A DNA stretch of 41,900 nucleotides. It comes from Pseudomonadota bacterium. Its GTDB lineage: Bacteria; Pseudomonadota; Gammaproteobacteria; Burkholderiales; UBA11063. Position numbers and translations under genes: made by a program. The stretch's first letter is position 1, and each line of letters begins with the position of its first letter. The stretch spans positions 11,193-53,092 of the forward strand of contig RXKA01000004.1 in the NCBI GenBank assembly GCA_003962985.1, in the 5' to 3' direction. Shown piece after piece: positions 26,185 through 33,955 of this stretch. The notes beneath the pieces are model-generated. The model did no database searches. It was not told the origin of the DNA and saw nothing but the letters and a program-made list of their open reading frames with translations.

Positions 26185-27123
26185 TTAAATTATATAAGCA
26201 CCATTTGGATTGATTGGTGATATCCATGTATCTGATTCAACGTTATGCTCTGCAAAAGCTTTCATCATTGCATCACGCACGATATTTGCTTGTTTCTTAT
26301 TGGTTGCAAAAGCTAAAATACTTGGACCAGAACCAGATAATGTTGCTGTAATTGCACCTGCATCTAGTGCTGCGGATTTTACATCGTAGTAGCCAGTAAC
26401 TAATTTAGCGCGCTGTGGTTCAATAATTAAATCTTGCATTGAACGGCGAAGTAATTCAATATCTTTAGTATAAAGTGCACAAATTGTTGCGGCTAATTCT
26501 GCTGATTGATGAACAAATTGTTTCATCTCTACGCTAGGGCTCAGGATACCACGGGCACTCTTTGTTTCTACTTGTAAATGAGGATGAACAATAACACAAT
26601 ATAATTCTGGATAGGGTAGATTGATTACTTCCATTGGATTGGTACTACGAATTAGCGTAATTCCACCAAAAATACATGGCGCAACATTATCAGCATGTTT
26701 ACCACCAGATGCAATTTCTTCGCCATATAAAGCATATTCAACTAATTTCTCTTTGCTCACAGGAGTACTCAAAAAACCATTGAGTGCAACGACTGCAGCA
26801 ACGGCTGAGGCGGCTGAACCACCCATGCCAGAACCCATAGCAATACCTTTATCAATTTGCATTGAAAACCCGCACTGAATGTTTAGGTCTTCACACATTT
26901 TGGTAACCGCATATGAAGCAGTATTTTTATTGGCTTCTAGAGGTAATCCAGTTATTGAGTTAATTTTCTCAATGACTATTTGTCCATCTGTACGTTTGGT
27001 TAGTGTAACTTTATCACCAACTGCATCTAGAGCTAAACCCATAATGTCAAAGCCGACACCTAAGTTAGCACTAGTTGCAGGAGCAAATGCAGTCACTTGA
27101 TTAATATCTTGTTTTAACAACAT
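26185..27123 (-). CDS. thrB: Homoserine kinase, GHMP family
   Basis: Phosphorylates homoserine for threonine synthesis. I set the start at ATG 27123 with AAGAGA upstream; the TTG two codons earlier is less likely. The 312 aa show the GHMP N-terminal PATSANLGVGFD (residues 15-26), the ATP loop GSGMGGSAAS (97-106) and the C-terminal SGSGPSILAFA. This is the E. coli ThrB type, not the unrelated APH-fold homoserine kinase common in betaproteobacteria. It starts 10 bp after the thrA stop, so thrA and thrB are clearly one operon. Confidence 0.97.
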   Translation of the reverse strand: MLLKQDINQVTAFAPATSANLGVGFDIMGLALDAVGDKVTLTKRTDGQIVIEKINSITGLPLEANKNTASYAVTKMCEDLNIQCGFSMQIDKGIAMGSGMGGSAASAVAAVVALNGFLSTPVSKEKLVEYALYGEEIASGGKHADNVAPCIFGGITLIRSTNPMEVINLPYPELYCVIVHPHLQVETKSARGILSPSVEMKQFVHQSAELAATICALYTKDIELLRRSMQDLIIEPQRAKLVTGYYDVKSAALDAGAITATLSGSGPSILAFATNKKQANIVRDAMMKAFAEHNVESDTWISPINPNGAYII

Positions 27124-27133
27124 TTGCAATCTC

Positions 27134-29590
27134 TTAGTATAAGTACGAAGTTAAACGGAGTAAATCTGCAAATACGCCAGCGGCAGTTACTTCAGCACCA
27201 GCACCAGGACCTTGGATAATCATTGGATGATCCGCATCATAGCGTTTAGTTTGGAATACTAAAATATTTGCTGTTGCTTTTAGTCCAGCTAAAGGGTGTG
27301 CTAATGATACTGATTGAATCGCAACACTAACTGAACCATCAGCATTAATTTTACCAACATAACATAATTTTTCATTTTTAGCATGAGCTTTAGCTGCCAT
27401 ATCCATAATTGGAGCATCAAATTCATGTAGACGTTCTAAAAACTCATCGGTTGAGCAATCTCGTAATGCTTCGGGTACCAAATTTGTAACATTGATATCA
27501 GCAAGCGACACATTATTACCTATTTCACGCGATAAGCAAACTAGTTTTCGTGCAACATCTTTACCTGATAAATCTTCACGAGGGTCTGGTTCAGTATAGC
27601 CCAATTTACGCGCCTCTTTCACGATTTCAGAGAATACACGTCCAGTACTTAATTCATTAAAGATATAACTTAATGTTCCAGATACAACACCTTCGATAGT
27701 TACGATTTCATCGCCTGTTTTGATAAGGTCTTGTAATGTAGTGATAACTGGCAAGCCTGCGCATACTGTCGCTTCATAAAGATAGTGAACACCAATTTTA
27801 TTTGCCGCTTGTTTAATTTGTTGATAGTAACTAATTTCACCAGAATTAGCATGTTTATTTGGTGTGATAACATTAAATCCTTCATGGAAGAAGTTAATAT
27901 ATTCTTTTGCTAATGCCGTGCTTGCAGTACAATCAATTATTACTGAATGAGGAATATCTTCACTGCGTAAGAATTCTTTAAATTCTGCCAAGTTTGCGGC
28001 ATGTGAACTACTTGCTAATTGAGCACGCCAATCGCCCGCTAATGCATTTTCGCTTAATAGCATATTATTACTATTCATAATACCACGTACTTGGATATCT
28101 ACTGAGTAGCGGTCTTTAATTTTTTGACTGGCACTATCAATTTGATCTAATAAAGTAGCGCCAATTCCACCTGGACCTATCAAACCAACTGAAATCACCC
28201 GATCAGATAAGTAGAAACCTGAATGCGCTGCTTGAAGAGCTTTACTAATGTCTTTACGTTCAATTACTACTGAGATATTGCGTTCTGATGAACCTTGCGC
28301 AATCGCACGAATATTAATTGCAGCTTTTGCTAATGTATCAAAGAATTTACCAGCAACCCCAGGGTTACCAATCATGCCATCACCAACTGCGGCTAAAATA
28401 GCACATTCAGTATCAGCTGTTATTTTATTAATTTGACGAGCTTCAATTTCAAAACGTAATGATGTATTTAATGCTTCTAGCGCAACTTTTACTGATGATT
28501 TAGCAATTGCAAAACACAGTGATTGTTCAGAACTAGCCTGAGAAATTAAGATAACTGATACGTTACAACTTTGCATAATATGGAAAATACGTGCAGCAAT
28601 TCCCGATACGCCAGCCATACCCGCACCCTCAATATTAACTAGGGCGATATCATCAACATAGGTTAAACCTTTGATGATATGTTTAGATGGGCGTGATTCA
28701 TTTGTAATCAATGTGCCTGGAGCTGTAGGGTTGTAACTATCTTTGATATATAGTGGAATATCTGCATGTTGTACTGGCGCAATTGTCATTGGATGTAATA
28801 CGCTAGCACCGAAATAAGCTAATTCAAGAGCTTCTTTGTATGATAAATGTTCAATGCAAAAAGCTGATTTTACTTTTGCAGGATGAGCTGAGTAAATACC
28901 ATCAACGTCAGTCCAAATGATTAATTCCACCGCTTGTAATAAGCGGGCGAAAATAGCACCAGAGAAATCACTACCATTGCGACCTAGTGTGGTACGTTTA
29001 CCTTCAGGAGTTGATGATATAAAGCCAGTAATTACTAGTTTAGTGAATTGCTTATCTGCAAAGTATTCACGCATTGCAGCTTCACTACGTTCCCAATCAA
29101 TACATACCAAGCCATCTTTACGATATGAAGTAAGTACTTTGCTTGCATCTAAATATAATGTTGGTTGATCTACATTGAGGTATGCGGCTAAAATTTGTGC
29201 CGACCATTGCTCACCGTAACCAAGGATGTAATCTTGTATTTCTGTTGCATATGTACCAATGCGGCATACGGTATCAAAAATATGTGCAATTGTATGGAAA
29301 TCGTTTTTTAATACTTCATGTAGACTTTGCACTGCAGATTCAGGTAAAAGATCATCAATAATTTGATGATGAAATAATTCTAATGTAGTTAAATCTTGTT
29401 GCCATGCTTGACCATCACGAGCTGCATCGAGCATGTTTTGTAATTTGGTTGTCGTTCCTTTAGTTGCTGATACAACAACGACATCATTATCACCAGTTAA
29501 GATCTTTTTTACTTCTTTAAAACGACTAGCATCTGCTACGCTTGAACCGCCAAATTTGTGGACGGTATAATGATTCTTAGCTAATTCCAC
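27134..29590 (-). CDS. thrA: Bifunctional aspartokinase / homoserine dehydrogenase
   Basis: Catalyses the first and third steps of the aspartate-to-threonine route. The 818-aa protein is laid out as in E. coli ThrA (820 aa). An aspartokinase domain comes first (VHKFGGSSVADASRF near residue 10). Two ACT regulatory domains follow (about 310-460), then a homoserine dehydrogenase with Rossmann motif VGLIGPGGIGATLLDQI and the catalytic block around EPDPREDLSGKDVARKL. The start is GTG with AAGGAG 10 bp upstream. ACT domains imply feedback control, in the family by threonine. A promoter with extended -10 lies about 100 bp upstream on the minus strand; I find no threonine-rich leader peptide. Confidence 0.98.
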   Translation of the reverse strand: MELAKNHYTVHKFGGSSVADASRFKEVKKILTGDNDVVVVSATKGTTTKLQNMLDAARDGQAWQQDLTTLELFHHQIIDDLLPESAVQSLHEVLKNDFHTIAHIFDTVCRIGTYATEIQDYILGYGEQWSAQILAAYLNVDQPTLYLDASKVLTSYRKDGLVCIDWERSEAAMREYFADKQFTKLVITGFISSTPEGKRTTLGRNGSDFSGAIFARLLQAVELIIWTDVDGIYSAHPAKVKSAFCIEHLSYKEALELAYFGASVLHPMTIAPVQHADIPLYIKDSYNPTAPGTLITNESRPSKHIIKGLTYVDDIALVNIEGAGMAGVSGIAARIFHIMQSCNVSVILISQASSEQSLCFAIAKSSVKVALEALNTSLRFEIEARQINKITADTECAILAAVGDGMIGNPGVAGKFFDTLAKAAINIRAIAQGSSERNISVVIERKDISKALQAAHSGFYLSDRVISVGLIGPGGIGATLLDQIDSASQKIKDRYSVDIQVRGIMNSNNMLLSENALAGDWRAQLASSSHAANLAEFKEFLRSEDIPHSVIIDCTASTALAKEYINFFHEGFNVITPNKHANSGEISYYQQIKQAANKIGVHYLYEATVCAGLPVITTLQDLIKTGDEIVTIEGVVSGTLSYIFNELSTGRVFSEIVKEARKLGYTEPDPREDLSGKDVARKLVCLSREIGNNVSLADINVTNLVPEALRDCSTDEFLERLHEFDAPIMDMAAKAHAKNEKLCYVGKINADGSVSVAIQSVSLAHPLAGLKATANILVFQTKRYDADHPMIIQGPGAGAEVTAAGVFADLLRLTSYLY

Positions 29591-29697
29591 GGTTAAATCA
29601 CTCCTTAATTTCTTAGTAAGCCAATCTTGATTGTCTAATGCTGAATTATATGATTGGTTAGTAAAATGTAGTATTTTATTATGATAAAAAGTTCATC

Positions 29698-29706
29698 ATT
29701 ATATCA
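29698..29706 (-). promoter_or_regulatory. Extended -10 promoter of the thr operon
   Basis: On the minus strand the sequence is TGATATAAT, an extended -10 (TGn plus TATAAT), about 108 bp before the thrA GTG. The -35 position has no good match, as expected for extended -10 promoters. It predicts a leader of about 100 nt. Confidence 0.55.
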
Positions 29707-29820
29707 TTTTATGTTAAATGGTTGAGATAAAAAAGCACTAAAATATTGCATTGCAGCATTTTTTTGATAAAAAGTGGCTCTTGCGGAGTGTTTTCATTAA
29801 ATAAGCAACTGTAATTGTAT

Positions 29821-29826
29821 TATAAT
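29821..29826 (+). promoter_or_regulatory. Probable -10 box of the ser operon
   Basis: A perfect TATAAT, 108 bp upstream of the serC ATG, with no good -35 at 17 bp. It would start a leader of about 100 nt containing two stem-loops. Confidence 0.5.
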
Positions 29827-29847
29827 GATGGACTATTAAAATTGTAG

Positions 29848-29908
29848 AGTATTCAAATTTATGTCGATTCTGTGAGTGGTAAGTGAATACTTGGCGTGTG
29901 AAACACGC
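29848..29908 (+). promoter_or_regulatory. Structured 5' leader of serC: two stem-loops
   Basis: Stem 1 pairs AGTATTCA (29848-29855) with TGAATACT (29884-29891) over 8 bp around a 28-nt loop. Stem 2, two bases later, pairs GCGTGT (29894-29899) with ACACGC (29903-29908) around GAA. The ribosome-binding site AAAGGA follows at 29923. The layout resembles a cis-regulatory leader. It does not match a riboswitch class I know, and folding was judged by eye only. Confidence 0.4.
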
Positions 29909-29934
29909 ATTAGATGATATTAAAAGGATATGTG

Positions 29935-31017
29935 ATGTTTAGAGTGTTTAATTTTGCTGCGGGTCCTGCGATGTTGCCAGAGACAGTGTTGTTACGTGCA
30001 CAACAAGAATTATTAAATTGGCAAGATTCTGGTACTTCAATTTTGGAAATCGGACATCGTACAAGTGTATTTCAAGATATGTTAGCCAAGTTGGAAGGTA
30101 AATTACGTACCTTGATGAATATTCCAACTAATTATAAAGTATTATTTTTATCTGGCGGAGCACAAGGGCACTTTAGTTTTATTCCCATGAATTTGACAGG
30201 TAAAAATCGCGATGTTGATTATATCGTATCAGGTATTTGGTCTGAACGTGCTGCTAAGTATGCAAAACGCTATGCAAATGTTAATATAGTTACAACGGCA
30301 ACCTTAACTGGTGTACCTGATTCAAGTACATGGAATTTGAATCCAAACGCAGCATATGTTTACTACTGTCCAAATGAGACAATTAATGGTTTGCAAATTC
30401 ATGACATTCCAGAGGTTGGTAATGTTCCATTAGTCGGAGATTTTACTTCTTCAATCTTATCTTCTCATGTAGATGTAAGTAAGTTTGGTTTGATTTTTGC
30501 TTCAGCACAGAAAAATCTGGGGATCGCTGGAATTACATTGTTAATTATTCGTGATGATTTGTTAGATCAAGCACAAGAATGTACGCCTGAAATCTTCAAT
30601 TATAAAATTCAAGTGGAACAAAATTCATTGTTAAATACGATTCCAACAGTTCCTGTTTATATTATGGATTTAATGGTTGATTGGATCGTAAATGAGCAAG
30701 GCGGTTTAGATGGGATTAGTGCCAGCAATCAACGGAAGATTAATAAACTTTACGCTTGTATTGATAATAGTAATGGTTTTTATCGTAATGATATTGAACC
30801 TAAATATCGTTCATTGATGAATGTTCCATTTAATCTGCAAAATAATGATCATCTTAAATACTTCTTAGCCGAAGCTGGACAAAATGGTCTTGCGTATTTG
30901 AATGGGCATAAGTTAGTTGGTGGTGCTCGTGCGAGTGTATATAATGCGATGCCAGAAGAAGGGGTGGATAAATTGGTTGAATTTATGCAGCACTTTGCAG
31001 CAAAATATGCAGGCTAA
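29935..31017 (+). CDS. serC: Phosphoserine aminotransferase
   Basis: PLP enzyme that transaminates 3-phosphohydroxypyruvate to phosphoserine, second step of serine synthesis. It also serves pyridoxal synthesis in many proteobacteria. I chose ATG 29935, with AAAGGA 6 bp upstream, giving MFRVFNFAAGPAMLPE as in known SerC; an in-frame ATG at 29914 lies before that ribosome-binding site. The 360 aa show the PLP lysine in SAQKNLGIAG, HYCPNETI-like YYCPNETING, and the C-terminal GGARASVYNAMP. The next gene starts 4 bp after its stop, so the operon is tightly coupled. Confidence 0.97.
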   Translation: MFRVFNFAAGPAMLPETVLLRAQQELLNWQDSGTSILEIGHRTSVFQDMLAKLEGKLRTLMNIPTNYKVLFLSGGAQGHFSFIPMNLTGKNRDVDYIVSGIWSERAAKYAKRYANVNIVTTATLTGVPDSSTWNLNPNAAYVYYCPNETINGLQIHDIPEVGNVPLVGDFTSSILSSHVDVSKFGLIFASAQKNLGIAGITLLIIRDDLLDQAQECTPEIFNYKIQVEQNSLLNTIPTVPVYIMDLMVDWIVNEQGGLDGISASNQRKINKLYACIDNSNGFYRNDIEPKYRSLMNVPFNLQNNDHLKYFLAEAGQNGLAYLNGHKLVGGARASVYNAMPEEGVDKLVEFMQHFAAKYAG

Positions 31018-31021
31018 TCGT

Positions 31022-33901
31022 ATGCAACCACAAGTAGAATCAAATCAAGGATTACACGGGGTAGTTAGTTTATTTGCAACTATTCTTAAAAAAAATGGTT
31101 TTCGGGGTGATTTTCAGCTAGATGTACCAACGCGCTTAGTTAATGCGACAGATAATAGTATCTATGAGGTGATGCCATTAGCTGTTGCTATGCCTTTTGA
31201 TGGTAATGATGTCGCAATTATGTTGCAACTAGCCAATAAAGAACCCTTTAAGCAGATTTATTTCTGCGCGCGTGGTGGCGGCACTGGTACTAATGGTCAA
31301 TCGTTAACTAATGGTGTTGTGATTGATTTTAGCCGTTATATGACACGTGTAATTGAATTTGATCCTGTTGCACAAACAATTGTAGTTGAACCAGGTGTGA
31401 TTCTGAGTGATTTGAATCGGATGTTAGCAAAGCATGGTTTATTTTTTGCTCCTAATGTCTCTACTGCGGATCGCGCAACTATTGGTGGTATGATTGCAAC
31501 CGATGCTGCGGGTAAAGGGTCATTAATCTATGGTAAGACGGCGGATCACCTATTGGGTTTACAGGTGTATGTAGCAGATGGTCAGTTGATAGATACCTTA
31601 ACCGCTAATGAATCATTGCCGTATCGTGATGAGGTTATTGAACTTTTAGAGCCGATACAAGAGGAAATTAAGCAACAATTTCCGCCATTAAAACGTCCAT
31701 TATCTGGCTATAACATTAAACAATGTTATGAGAATAAACAGTTTAGTCTGGAACGTCTTATTGCGGGTTCTGAGGGGACATTAGGTTTAGTAACAGCCGC
31801 TAAATTAAACCTCTTACCAATCCCTAAATTTAAAACCTTAATGGTTGTGCATTATCATAGCTTTGTAGAAGCGTTACGAGATGCTCAATTTTTAATTAAG
31901 TTTTTACCTTTAGCGATTGAGGCAGTCGATGAAAAAGTTCAACAAAGTGCACAAACTTTACCGAATTGGGCGCAGTTAGCCAAAATTTTACAAAGCGAAA
32001 ATCAGAGCTATATTTCAAACTTCGTTGAATTTGTTGCTGATTCCCAAGAAGAATTAGAGACCAAGATTAGTCAGGTTGAAGCGGCATTAATTAAGCGTGG
32101 TTCAAAATTTGTTACCGTCCGTGATAATGGACAAATTAATCAATTATGGTCAATTCGTTCATTAGCCGTTGGTCTGGTTGCGAAATTACCAGGAACGCGT
32201 AAACCAATTGCATTTGTTGAAGATGCGATTGTGCCACCTGAGAATTTGGCTGACTTTGTTGCAGACTTACAGACTAAATTAGATGAGCAGAACTTTACTT
32301 ATGCGATGTATGGTCATGTCGATGTTGGTTGTATCCACGTCCGTCCTGCTTTGGATATGCAAGATCCAAATGATCGCGCGCATATCCGCCCAATAACGGA
32401 GCAGGTTATAGCATTATTGGACAAGTATAATGGTATCTTATGGGGCGAACATGGTAAAGGGTATCGTGGCGAATTTGTACCGCATGTTTTTGGACCTAAG
32501 TTATACAATGTATTGTGTCAAATTAAAGCATTATTTGATCCGCAAAATCGTTTGAACCCTGGTAAATTAACCGCACCTAGTCCAGAAATCAAACTACAAC
32601 GAATTGAATTAGTGGCTATGCGCGGTGAGCTTGATGAGAAAGTTGCGGCGAGTGATCAAGAGTACTTTGCGCCAGCAATGTTATGTAATGGTAACGGTGC
32701 ATGCTTTAATCAAGATCCCAGCAATGTTATGTGTCCATCTTATAAAGTTACTAAAAGTCGCCTACATTCGCCAAAAGGGCGGGCGATGTTGGTTAAAGAG
32801 TGGTTACGCGCAAAAAATAATCGTGATGAGATAGCAGAAAAACAACGGGCAGAAGATGCATTTAGTGCGCTAGCTGGTTGTTTAGGTTGTAAAGCATGTG
32901 TTGGCAAGTGTCCTACGCAAGTAAGTATTCCTGAAATCAGGAGCAAATTCTTGGATGCATACTATGCTAAATATAAATCACGTAGGCTAAGAGATATAGT
33001 TTTAGGTCGTGTTGAAAAACTATTACCATTAGCCGCGAAAGTACCTCCAATTTGGAATACTGTAGCTAAATATGACTTAATGGATAAGTTTGGTTTAACT
33101 AATTTACCTGTGATTCCGCGTGGTGAATCATTGCACAGTTATCTCAAACGTAAGCAAATAATGTATTATGATGGTAATGTAAACTTATTACCTGACAATA
33201 GTATAGTTATTTTTACCGATGTGTTTACTGGGTTTTTGGATAATCGAGTTGTTGTTGCATTAATTGAGGTAATTAGAAAACTAGATTTAATTCCTTACGT
33301 AATCGCACCACAAGATAGTGGTAAAGGTCTAATTTGGGGTGGGTTTATTAGCGAGTTTAAAGCTAATAGTCAAAAACTAATAGAGCTTACTGAGCCATTA
33401 TTTAAAAATAACATCCCTGTAGTTGGTTTAGAAAATACCATTACAACCTTGTTTAAGGATGAGATTCCTAAATTTGCAGGACGCTTATCTGGCAAGATGA
33501 TCTCGATTGCAGATTTGCTTGCGGGTAATCTGGAAGCATTAGCGCAGTGGAAACCAGAACCGATAACCGTTAAATATCGCCTATTGCCTCATTGTACCGA
33601 GCAAGCACTATTACCTAGTGATGGTATCAATTGGCAAAAAATATTTAGCACACTTGGCGTTAACCTAGAAGTTAAAAATTTAGGTTGTTGTGGTATGGCA
33701 GGTACCTATGGGCATTTGACTGAGAATATTGATAATTCTGCTAAATTATTTAAAACTAATTGGCAAGAAACGATCAGTGATGCAAGTAGAATTAACTTAG
33801 CAAGTGGATTCTCTTGTCGATCACAAACTAGTAAGTTGGCTGAAGTACAGTTGTTGCATCCAATTGAAATTATTAATTCATTAATGACAGTAAGAAATTA
33901 A
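31022..33901 (+). CDS. ydiJ: YdiJ-like FAD/Fe-S dehydrogenase, probable D-2-hydroxyglutarate dehydrogenase
   Basis: Large flavin and iron-sulfur oxidoreductase, 959 aa (E. coli YdiJ is 1018). I place the start at ATG 31022, 4 bp after the serC stop, with CAGG at 8 bp; ATG 31007 is an alternative. Longer in-frame extensions run back inside serC. Domains in order: an FAD-binding PCMH domain (about 45-270) with RGGGTGTNGQSLTNG, and an FAD-linked oxidase C-terminal domain (about 280-520) with GHVDVGCIHVRPAL. Then come ferredoxin-like cysteines (CNGNGAC to MCPSYK, then CLGCKACVGKCP, nt about 32690-32915) and a C-terminal CCG-type region (NLGCCGMAGTYGH). The N-terminus NATDNSIYEVMP closely recalls YdiJ. 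Family members oxidise D-2-hydroxyglutarate or D-lactate. Position between serC and serA favours D-2-hydroxyglutarate; this is inference. Confidence 0.9.
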   Translation: MQPQVESNQGLHGVVSLFATILKKNGFRGDFQLDVPTRLVNATDNSIYEVMPLAVAMPFDGNDVAIMLQLANKEPFKQIYFCARGGGTGTNGQSLTNGVVIDFSRYMTRVIEFDPVAQTIVVEPGVILSDLNRMLAKHGLFFAPNVSTADRATIGGMIATDAAGKGSLIYGKTADHLLGLQVYVADGQLIDTLTANESLPYRDEVIELLEPIQEEIKQQFPPLKRPLSGYNIKQCYENKQFSLERLIAGSEGTLGLVTAAKLNLLPIPKFKTLMVVHYHSFVEALRDAQFLIKFLPLAIEAVDEKVQQSAQTLPNWAQLAKILQSENQSYISNFVEFVADSQEELETKISQVEAALIKRGSKFVTVRDNGQINQLWSIRSLAVGLVAKLPGTRKPIAFVEDAIVPPENLADFVADLQTKLDEQNFTYAMYGHVDVGCIHVRPALDMQDPNDRAHIRPITEQVIALLDKYNGILWGEHGKGYRGEFVPHVFGPKLYNVLCQIKALFDPQNRLNPGKLTAPSPEIKLQRIELVAMRGELDEKVAASDQEYFAPAMLCNGNGACFNQDPSNVMCPSYKVTKSRLHSPKGRAMLVKEWLRAKNNRDEIAEKQRAEDAFSALAGCLGCKACVGKCPTQVSIPEIRSKFLDAYYAKYKSRRLRDIVLGRVEKLLPLAAKVPPIWNTVAKYDLMDKFGLTNLPVIPRGESLHSYLKRKQIMYYDGNVNLLPDNSIVIFTDVFTGFLDNRVVVALIEVIRKLDLIPYVIAPQDSGKGLIWGGFISEFKANSQKLIELTEPLFKNNIPVVGLENTITTLFKDEIPKFAGRLSGKMISIADLLAGNLEALAQWKPEPITVKYRLLPHCTEQALLPSDGINWQKIFSTLGVNLEVKNLGCCGMAGTYGHLTENIDNSAKLFKTNWQETISDASRINLASGFSCRSQTSKLAEVQLLHPIEIINSLMTVRN

Positions 33902-33955
33902 CAGATATTATTGTCAATAAACATTTTATACAGATTACTTTTCTGAGGTGAATAA

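Larger units (their letters stand above)
29591..29934. promoter_or_regulatory. Divergent control region between thrA and serC
   Basis: 344 bp between the divergent threonine and serine operons. It holds the thrA -10 region (29698-29706, minus), the serC -10 box (29821-29826, plus) and a structured serC leader (29848-29908). The central stretch 29730-29790 has A and T runs flanking a TGCAATGCA core but no convincing hairpin. No open frame longer than a few codons lies here. Confidence 0.6.

Noticed and set aside
29730..29790. Terminator-like A-run/T-run element between thrA and serC
   Set aside because: Arms do not pair without bulges and there is no converging gene to terminate.
29861..29875. 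Four-codon upstream frame (Met-Ser-Ile-Leu) in the serC leader as a leader peptide
   Set aside because: No ribosome-binding site and only one Ser codon; too short to be a convincing attenuator peptide.
30917..31021. A longer N-terminus for the YdiJ-like protein starting inside serC
   Set aside because: The extension overlaps serC by about 100 bp in another frame and does not resemble YdiJ. The match to the family begins only after ATG 31022.
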